A program made the translations under genes and the position numbers. Shown here piece by piece: positions 10,641 through 19,900 of a stretch of 64,000 nucleotides of DNA. The stretch is taken from assembly GCA_947652605.1 (NCBI GenBank), contig CANTFG010000085.1, positions 156,001-220,000 of the forward strand, in the 5' to 3' direction. Below the pieces are notes generated by a model that saw only the letters and a program-made list of their open reading frames with translations, ran no database searches and had not been told where the DNA came from. The stretch is from Elmis aenea. Its lineage: Eukaryota > Arthropoda > Insecta > Coleoptera > Elmidae. Numbering within the stretch: the first letter of the stretch is position 1; every line of letters starts with the position of its first letter.

Positions 10641-11586
10641 TGTGGTATATGAAAGTAGTGGTTGTCAAGCCCGGAGGCTGAAACTGAAGCCCGAAGGCTG
10701 ATTAACCCTAAGGTTGTTTTTAGAGCAGCGCACAGTGCCTAATACTCGGTCAATAAATTACCCGCAGGTATTATATATTGGCGTCACTAAAGCGACGGAG
10801 TGTATAGGAGCTGAACTCCTGTGGTATGTAAAGGTATATCAAGCCCGAAGGCTGAAATTTATGCCCGAAGGCTGTTAACCCGGAGGTTACTTAAGGTATC
10901 GGGGTCTCGCCTCGCGACAAGACGAATCCCCGAGCTAAGGGCTGTGTCTCAACAGATGCAGCGTGGAAACTGCACTACCGAGTTCCACACCCTGCCAGAA
11001 CGTAAGTCAGTAAGTATTGGCGTCACTAATTATATGACGAAGCAATTGGCTACCTTATGCTGGAGCAAGCTCCTGTGGTATATGAAAGTAGTGGTTGTCA
11101 AGCCCGGAGGCTGAAATTGAAGCCCGAAGGCTGATTAACCCTAAGGTTGTTTTTAGAGCAACGCACAGTGCCTAATACTCAGACAATAAATTACCCGCAG
11201 GTATTATATATTGGCGTCGCTAAAGCGACGGAGTGTATAGGAGCTGAACTCCTGTGGTATGTAAAGGTATATCAAGCCCGAAGGCTGTTAACCCGGAGGT
11301 TACTTAAGGTATCGGGGTCTCGCCTCGCGACAAGACGAATCCCCGAGCTAAGGGCTGTCTCAACAGATGCAGCGTGGAAACTGCACTACCGAGTTCCACA
11401 CCCTGCCAGAACGTAAGTCAGTAGTATTGGCGTCACTAATTATATGACGAAGCAATTGGCTACCTTATGCTGGAGCAAGCTCCTGTGGTATATGAAAGTA
11501 GTGGTTGTCAAGCCCGGAGGCTGAAACTGAAGCCCGAAGGCTGATTAACCCTAAGGTTGTTTTTAGAGCAACGCACAGTGCCTAAT
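10641..11586. repeat. Hairpin-rich 410-433 bp repeat, 2.25 copies (block B)
   Basis: Copies start at TGTGGTATATGAAAGTAG at 10641, 11074 and 11484; the third is cut at about 11586. The middle copy holds a chain of short inverted repeats: AGCC-CGGA-GGCT (11101), AGCC-CGAA-GGCT (11121), AACC-CTAA-GGTT (11137), TACC-CGCA-GGTA (11192), CGTCGC-TAAA-GCGACG (11215), AGGAG-CTGAA-CTCCT (11239), AGCC-CGAA-GGCT (11275), TAACC-CGGA-GGTTA (11289) and TCGGGG with CCCCGA (11312/11341). Stem sequences differ but pairing is kept. No tRNA, rRNA or known ribozyme was recognised by eye. Small open frames here look incidental. Confidence 0.8.
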
Positions 11587-11880
11587 ATTCGGATGATGTA
11601 GCCCGCATTTTGGGGGCCGTCAAGTCGAAACTTGGCGGACACCCGCGGGTACGTTGTGGTGTTAACAAAAATTGTCGTATGCTTTCGGATACGCCAAGGA
11701 CTCCGCCGAACGATCGGGAATTTTCGTCGCCTCGCAATATTCGAAACACGCACTTATTCCGCTGTGACGCGGGAAAAATCCGTAATCGAAACGGAGACGG
11801 TCGCTCCAGGTACCGCGGTACTATAGACAACTTTACGGCCTAACATGCGCTCAGTCGTCCGCGGACGACGAACGAATTTT
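11587..11880. other. Low-copy linker, unrecognised (block B)
   Basis: About 290 bp of CpG-rich sequence occurring once in each of blocks B, C and D and not tandemly repeated. Two overlapping plus-strand frames (11610-11843 and 11632-11826) stay open for most of it. No domain was recognised. Its right end merges into sequence like the 322-bp module at TCGCCGGGTCGCC. It may be a captured fragment of a gene or mobile element. Confidence 0.6.
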
Positions 11881-13941
11881 TCGCCGGGTCGCCGCGGTGA
11901 GGTGTTCATGTGTCTACATCTACCGCCGAACCGTCGTGATCGGCCCGAGGGATACGCGATCGTTGGATCCGACTGCGAACCGCAAAAACATTTATTCGGA
12001 TGATGAAGCCCGAGCGACTTCCGTACTTTTACCGTCATTGCAACGGAGATTCATGTGCTTGCACTCGACCGTCATTGCAACGGAGAATGTGTTAGTGGTA
12101 TTCATGTGTCCGCACCTACCGGCAATCCGTCGTGATCGGCCCAAGGGATACGCGATCGTTGGATCCGACTGCAAACCGCAAAAACATTTATTCGGATGAT
12201 GACGCCCGAGCGACCTCGGTATTTTAAAGGAACTTTTTCGGACGGCCGTGGATGATTACGAAAGAGTTCTCAAATTTTGCTTCTTAGACGTAGTCGGATG
12301 CGCTCTATTCTTTTAGCTACATGTCGAACACCGGATAAAAATTTTCTCACCGCAATTAACGGAGTTATGAATATTTTTGTAGACCGAGATGTTTTTATCG
12401 CCGGGTCGCCGAGACGTTGTGGTATTCATGTGTCCGCACCTACCGGCGATTCGTCGTGATCGGCCCGAGGGATACGCGATCGTTGGATCCGACTGCGAAC
12501 CGCAAAAACATTTATTCGGATGATGAAGCCCGAGCGACTTCCGTACTTTTACCGTCATTGCAACGGAGATTCATGTGCTTGCACTCGACCGTCATTGCAA
12601 CGGAGAATGTGTTAGTGGTATTCATGTGTCCGCACCTACCGGCAATCCGTCGTGATCGGCCCGAGGGATACGCGATCGTTGGATCCGACTGCAAACCGCA
12701 AAAACATTTATTCGGATGATGACGCCCGAGCGACCTCGGTATTTTAAAGGAACTTTTTCGGACGGCCGTGGATGATTACCAAAGAGTTCTCAAATTTTGC
12801 TTCTTAGACGTAGTCGGATGCGCTATTCTTTTAGCTACATGTCGAACACCGGATAAAAATTTTCTCACCGCAATTAACGGAGTTATGAATATTTTTGTAG
12901 ACCGAGATGTTTTTATCGCCGGGTCGCCGAGACGTTGTGGTATTCATGTGTCCGCACCTACCGGCGATTCGTCGTGATCGGCCCGAGGGATACGCGATCG
13001 TTGGATCCGACTGCGAACCGCAAAAACATTTATTCGGATGATGACGCCCGAGCGACCTCGGTATTTTAAAGGAACTTTTTCGGACGGCCGTGGATGATTA
13101 CCAAAGAGTTCTCAAATTTTGCTTCTTAGACGTAGTCGGATGCGCTATTCTTTTAGCTACATGTCGAACACCAGATAAAAATTTTCTCACCGCAATTAAC
13201 GGAGTTATGAATATTTTTGTAGACCGAGATGTTTTTATCGCCGGGTCGCCGAGACGTTGTGGTATTCATGTGTCCGCACCTACCGGCGATTCGTCGTGAT
13301 CGGTCCGAGGAATACGCGATCGTTGGATCCGACTGCGAACCGCAAAAACATTTATTCGGATGATGACGCCCGAGCGACCTCGGTATTTTAAAGGAACTTT
13401 TTCGGACGGCCGTGGATGATTACCAAAAAGTTCTCAAATTTTGCTTCTTAGACGTAGTCGGATGCGCTATTCTTTTAGCTACATGTCGAACACCGGATAA
13501 AAATTTTCTCACCGCAATTAACGGAGTTATGAATATTTTTGTAGACCGAGATGTTTTTATCGCCGGGCCGCCGAGACGTTGTGGTATTCATGTGTCCGCA
13601 CCTACCGGCGATTCGTCGTGATCGGCCCGAGGGATACGCGATCGTTGGATCCGACTGCGAACCGCAAAAACATTTATTCGGATGATGAAGCCCGAGCGAC
13701 TTCCGTACTTTTACCGTCATTGCAACGGAGATTCATGTGCTTGCACTCGACCGTCATTGCAACGGAGAATGTGTTAGTGGTATTCATGTGTCCGCACCTA
13801 CCGGCAATTCGTCGTGATCGGCCCAAGGGATACGCGATCGTTGGATCCGACTGCAAACCGCAAAAACATTTATTCGGATGATGACGCCCGAGCGACCTCG
13901 GTATTTTAAAGGAACTTTTTCGGACGGCCGTGGTTGATTAC
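11881..13941. repeat. Mosaic array of 198- and 322-bp modules (block B)
   Basis: The GATCGGCC core recurs at about 11938, 12136, 12458, 12656, 12978, 13300, 13620 and 13818, giving the module order 198-322-198-322-322-322-198. The 198-bp module holds two ATTGCAACGGAGA subrepeats. The 322-bp module holds a unique segment starting GTGGATGATTACCAAAGAG. The array ends in a 322-type start (GTGGTTGATTAC) that runs straight into the 12-bp minisatellite. The first 322-bp module here has a 2-bp insertion (GCTCTATTC) that breaks its frame. Confidence 0.85.
12723..12977 (+). other. 84-codon open frame of the 322-bp module (unrecognised)
   Basis: After two TGA codons the frame is open for 84 codons and ends at TGA. 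It includes a stretch read as KELFRTAVDDYQRVLKF followed by a hydrophobic, Cys-containing part and an AINGVMNIFVDRDVF segment. The mixed composition is more protein-like than the other frames here. There is no ATG near the start, no promoter was recognised and no family was identified. The same frame recurs at 13045-13299 and 13367-13621, four times in C (ends 29448, 29966, 30288, 30610) and four times in D (ends 50933, 51451, 51773, 52095). It could be a fragment of a captured coding exon or a chance frame. Because the copies are amplified together, their conservation says nothing about selection. Confidence 0.25.
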
Positions 13942-16900
13942 CTTCATCTCCTTCATCTCCTCCTTCATCTCCTCCATCATCTCCTCCTTCATCTCCTCCT
14001 TCATCTCCTCCTTCATCTGCTCCTTCATCTGCTCCTTCATCTGCTCCTTCATCTGCTCCTTCATATCCTCCTTCATCTACTTCATCTCCTCCTTCATCTC
14101 CTCCTTCATCTCCTCCTTCATCTCCTCCTTCATCGCCTCCTTCATCTCCTCCTTCATCTCCTTCTTCATCTCCTCCTTCATCTCCTCCTTCATCTCCTGC
14201 TTCATCTCCTCCTTCATCTCCTCCTTCATCTCCTCCTTCATCTCCTCCTTCATCTCCTCCTTCACCTCCTCCTTCATCTCCTACTTCATCTCCTCCTTCA
14301 TCTCCTCCTTCATCTCCTCCTTCATCTCCATCTCCTCCTTCATCTGCTCCTTCATCTCCTCCTTCATCTCCTCCTTAATCTCCTCCTTAATCTCCTCCTT
14401 CATCTCCTCCTTCATCTCCTCCTTCATCTTCTCCTTCATCTCCTCCGTCATCTCCTCCATCATCTCCTCCTTCATCTTCTCCTTCATCTCCTCCTTCATC
14501 TCCTCCTTCATCTCTCCCTTCATCTCCTCCTTCATCTCCTCCTTCATCTCCTCCTTCATCTCCTCCTTCATCTCCTCCTTCATCTCCTCCTTCATCTCCT
14601 CCTTAATCTCCTCCTTCATCTCCTCCTTCATCTCCTCCTTCATCTCTTCCTTCATCTCCTCCTTCATCTACTCCTTCATCTCCTCCTTCATCTCCTCCTT
14701 CATCTCCTCCTTCATCTCCTCCTTCATCTCCTCCTTCATCTCCTTCTTCATCTCCTCCTTCATCGCCTCCTTCATCTCCTGCTTCATCTCCTCCTTCATC
14801 TCCTCCTTCATCTCCTCCTTCACCTCCTCCTTCATCTCCTACTTCATCTCCTCCTTCATCTCCTCCTTCATCTCCTACTTCATCTCCTCCTTCATCTCCT
14901 CCTTCATCTCCTCCTTCATCTCCTCCTTCATCTCCTCCTTCATCTCCTCCTTCATCTCCTCCTTGATCTCCTCCTTCATCTCCTCCTTCATCTCCTCCTT
15001 CATCTCCTCCTTCATCTCCTCCTTCATCTCCTCCTTCATCTCCTCCTTCATCTCCTCCTTCATCTCCTTCTTCATCTCCTCCTTCTTCTCCTGCTTCATC
15101 TCCTCCTTCATCTTCTCCTTCATCTCCTCCGTCATCTCCTCCATCATCTCCTCCTTCATCTCCATCTCCTCCATCATCTCCTCTTTCATCTCCTCCTTCA
15201 TCTCCTCCTTCATCTCCTCCTTCATCTCCTCCTTCATCTCCTCCTTCATCTCCTCCTTCATCTCCTCCTTCATCTCCTTCTTCATCTCCTCCTTCTTCTC
15301 CTGCTTCATCTCCTCCTTCATCTTCTCCTTCATCTCCTCCGTCATCTCCTCCATCATCTCCTCCTTCATCTCCATCTCCTCCATCATCTCCTCTTTCATC
15401 TCCTCCTTCATCTCCTCCTTCATCTCCTCCTTCATCTCCTCCTTCATCTCCTCCTTCATCTCCTCCTTCATCTCCTTCTTCATCTCCTCCTTCATCGCCT
15501 CCTTCATCTCCTGCTTCATCTCCTCCTTCATCTCCTCCTTCATCTCCTCCTTCACCTCCTCCTTCATCTCCTACTTCATCTCCTCCTTCATCTCCTCCTT
15601 CATCTCCTACTTCATCTCCTCCTTCATCTCCTCCTTCATCTCCTCCTTCATCTCCTCCTTCATCTCCTCCTTCATCTCCTCCTTCATCTCCTCCTTGATC
15701 TCCTCCTTCATCTCCTCCTTCATCTCCTCCTTCATCTCCTCCTTCATCTCCTCCTTCATCTCCTCCTTCATCTCCTCCTTCATCTCCTCCTTCATCTCCT
15801 TCTTCATCTCCTCCTTCTTCTCCTGCTTCATCTCCTCCTTCATCTTCTCCTTCATCTCCTCCGTCATCTCCTCCATCATCTCCTCCTTCATCTCCATCTC
15901 CTCCATCATCTCCTCTTTCATCTCCTCCTTCATCTCCTCCTTCATCTCCTCCTTCATCTCCTCCTTCATCTCCTCCTTCATCTCCTCCTTCATCTCCTCC
16001 TCCATCTTCTCCTTCATCTCCTCCGTCATCTCCTCCATCATCTCCTCCTTCATCTCCATCTCCTCCATCATCTCCTCTTTCATCTCCTCCTTCATCTCCT
16101 CCTTCATCTCCTCCTTCATCTCCTCCTTCATCTCCTCCTTCATCTCCTCCTTCATCTCCTCCTTCATCTCCTCCTTCATCTCCTCCTTCATCTCCTCCTT
16201 CATCTCCTCCTTCATCTCCTCCTTCATCTCCTCCTTCATCTCCTCCTTCATCTCCTCCTTCATCTCCTCCTTCATCTCCTCCTTCATCTCCTCCTTCATC
16301 TCCTCCTTAATCTCCTCCTTCATCTCCTCCTTAATCTCCTCCTTCATCTCCTCCTTCATCTCCTCCTTCATCTCTTCCTTCATCTCCTCCTTCATCTCCT
16401 TCATCTCCTGCTTCTTCTCCTGCTTTATCTCCTGCTTCATCTCCTGCTTTATCTCCTGCTTCATCTCCTCCTTCATCTCCTCCTTCATCTCTTCCTTCAT
16501 CTCCTCCTTCATCTACTCCTTCATCTCCTCCTTCATCTCCTCCTTCATCTCCTCCTTCATCTCCTCCTTCATCTCCTCCTTCATCTCCTTCTTCATCTCC
16601 TCCTTCATCGCCTCCTTCATCTCCTGCTTCATCTCCTCCTTCATCTCCTCCTTCATCTCCTCCTTCACCTCCTCCTTCATCTCCTACTTCATCTCCTCCT
16701 TCATCTCCTCCTTCATCTCCTCCTTCATCTCCTACTTCATCTCCTCCTTCATCTCCTCCTTCATCTCCTCCTTCATCTCCTCCTTCATCTCCTCCTTCAT
16801 CTCCTCCTTGATCTCCTCCTTCATCTCCTCCTTCATCTCCTCCTTCATCTCCTCCTTCATCTCCTCCTTCATCTCCTCCTTCATCTCCTCCTTCATCTCC

Positions 16901-19900
16901 TCCTTCATCTCCTCCTTCATCTCCTCCTTTATCTCCTCCTTCATCTCCTTCTTCATCTCCTCCTTCTTCTCCTGCTTCATCTCCTCCTTCATCTTCTCCT
17001 TCATCTCCTCCGTCATCTCCTCCATCATCTCCTCCTTCATCTCCATCTCCTCCATCATCTCCTCTTTCATCTCTTCCTTCATCTCCTCCTTCATCTCCTC
17101 CTTCATCTCCTCCTTCATCTCCTCCTTCATCTCCTCCTTCATCTCCTCCTTCATCTTCTCCTTCATCTCCTCCGTCATCTCCTCCATCATCTCCTCCTTT
17201 ATCTCCATCTCCTAATTCATCTCCTCCTTCATCTCCTCCTTCATCTCCTCCTTCATCTCCTCCTTCATCTCCTCCTTCATCTCCTCCTTCATCTCCTCCT
17301 TCATCTCCTCCTTCATCTCCTCCTTCATCTCCTCCTTCATCTCCTCCTTCATCTCCTCCTTCATCTCCTCCTTCATCTCCTCCTTCATCTCCTCCTTCAT
17401 CTCCTCCTTCATCTCCTTCTTCATCTCCTCCTTCTTCTCCTGCTTCATCTCCTCCTTCATCTTCTCCTTCATCTCCTCCGTCATCTCCTCCATCATCTCC
17501 TCCCTCATCTCCATCTCCTCCATCATCTCCTCTTTCATCTCCTCCTTCATCTCCTCCTTCATCTCCTCCTTCATCTCCTCCTTCATCTCCTCCTTCATCT
17601 CCTCCTTCATCTCCTCCTTCATCTCCTCCTTCATCTCCTCCTTCATCTTCTCCTTCATCTCCTCCGTCATCTACTCCATCATCTCCTCCTTCATCTCCAT
17701 CTCCTAATTCCTCTCCTCCTTCATCTCCTCCTTCATCTCCTCCTTCATCTCCTCCTTCATCTCCTCCTTCATCTCCTCCTTCATCTCCTCCTTCATCTCC
17801 TCCTTCATCTCCTCCTTCATCTCCTCCTTCATCTCCTCCTTCATCTCCTCCTTCATCTCCTCCTTCATCTCCTCCTTCATCTCTTCCTTCATCTCCTCCT
17901 TCATCTACTCCTTCATCTCCTCCTTCATCTCCTCCTTCACCTCCTCCTTCATCTCCTACTTCATCTCCTCCTTCATCTCCTCCTTCATCTCCTACTTCAT
18001 CTCCTCCTTCATCTCCTCCTTCATCTCCTCCTTCATCTCCTCCTTCATCTCCTCCTTCATCTCCTCCTTGATCTCCTTTTTCATCTCCTCCTTCATCTCC
18101 TCCTTCATCTCCTCCTTCATCTCCTCCTTCATCTCCTCCTTCATCTCCTCCTTCATCTCCTCCTTCATCTCCTCCTTCATCTCCTCCTTCATCTCCTTCT
18201 TCATCTCCTCCTTCTTCTCCTGCTTCATCTCCTCCTTCATCTTCTCCTTCATCTCCTCCGTCATCTCCTCCATCATCTCCTCCTTCATCTCCATCTCCTC
18301 CATCATCTCCTCTTTCATCTCCTCCTTCATCTCCTCCTTCATCTCCTCCTTCATCTCCTCCTTCATCTCCTCCTTCATCTCCTCCTTCATCTCCTCCTTC
18401 ATCTTCTCCTTCATCTCCTCCGTCATCTCCTCCATCATCTCCTCCTTCATCTCCATCTCCTAATTCATCTCCTCCTTCATCTCCTCCTTCATCTCCTCCT
18501 TCATCTCCTCCTTCATCTCCTCCTTCATCTCCTCCTTCATCTCCTCCTTCATCTCCTCCTTCATCTCCTCCTTAATCTCCTCCTTCATCTCCTCCTTCAT
18601 CTCCTCCTTCATCTCTTCCTTCATCTCCTCCATCATCTCCTCCTTCATCTCCATCTCCTCTATCATCTCCTCTTTCATCTCCTCCTTCATCTCCTCCTTC
18701 ATCTCCTCCTTCATCTCCTCCTTCATCTCCTCCTTCATCTCCTCCTTCATCTTCTCCTTCATCTCCTCCGTCATCTCCTCCATCATCTCCTCCTTCATCT
18801 CCATCTCCTAATTCATCTCCTCCTTCATCTCCTCCTTCATCTCCTCCTTCATCTCCTCCTTCATCTCCTCCTTAATCTCCTCCTTCATCTCCTCCTTAAT
18901 CTCCTCCTTCATCTCCTCCTTCATCTCCTCCTTCATCTCTTCCTTCATCTCCTCCTTCATCTCCTTCATCTCCTGCTTCTTCTCCTGCTTTATCTCCTGC
19001 TTCATCTCCTGCTTTATCTCCTGCTTCATCTCCTCCTTCATCTCCTCCTTCATCTCTTCCTTCATCTCCTCCTTCATCTACTCCTTCATCTCCTCCTTCA
19101 TCTCCTCCTTCATCTCCTCCTTCATCTCCTCCTTCATCTCCTCCTTCATCTCCTTCTTCATCTCCTCCTTCATCGCCTCCTTCATCTCCTGCTTCATCTC
19201 CTCCTTCATCTCCTCCTTCATCTCCTCCTTCACCTCCTCCTTCATCTCCTACTTCATCTCCTCCTTCATCTCCTCCTTCATCTCCTCCTTCATCTCCTAC
19301 TTCATCTCCTCCTTCATCTCCTCCTTCATCTCCTCCTTCATCTCCTCCTTCATCTCCTCCTTCATCTCCTCCTTGATCTCCTCCTTCATCTCCTCCTTCA
19401 TCTCCTCCTTCATCTCCTCCTTCATCTCCTCCTTCATCTCCTCCTTCATCTCCTCCTTCATCTCCTCCTTCATCTCCTCCTTCATCTCCTCCTTCATCTC
19501 CTCCTTTATCTCCTCCTTCATCTCCTTCTTCATCTCCTCCTTCTTCTCCTGCTTCATCTCCTCCTTCATCTTCTCCTTCATCTCCTCCGTCATCTCCTCC
19601 ATCATCTCCTCCTTCATCTCCATCTCCTCCATCATCTCCTCTTTCATCTCCTCCTTCATCTCCTCCTTCATCTCCTCCTTCATCTCCTCCTTCATCTCCT
19701 CCTTCATCTCCTCCTTCATCTCCTCCTTCATCTCCTCCTTCATCTTCTCCTTCATCTCCTCCGTCATCTCCTCCATCATCTCCTCCTTTATCTCCATCTC
19801 CTAATTCATCTCCTCCTTCATCTCCTCCTTCATCTCCTCCTTCATCTCCTCCTTCATCTCCTCCTTCATCTCCTCCTTCATCTCCTCCTTCATCTCCTCC

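Noticed and set aside
10641..11586. Possible rRNA, tRNA, group I intron or hammerhead ribozyme in the hairpin unit
   Set aside because: I looked for the CTGATGA/GAAA hammerhead core, tRNA T-loop sequence and group I core motifs and found no convincing match. It is left as an unrecognised structured repeat.
12400..12500. CENP-B box-like sequence at ATTCGTCGTGATCGG
   Set aside because: It lacks the required A and the CGGG of the consensus, and it is in the composite rather than in the satellite monomer.
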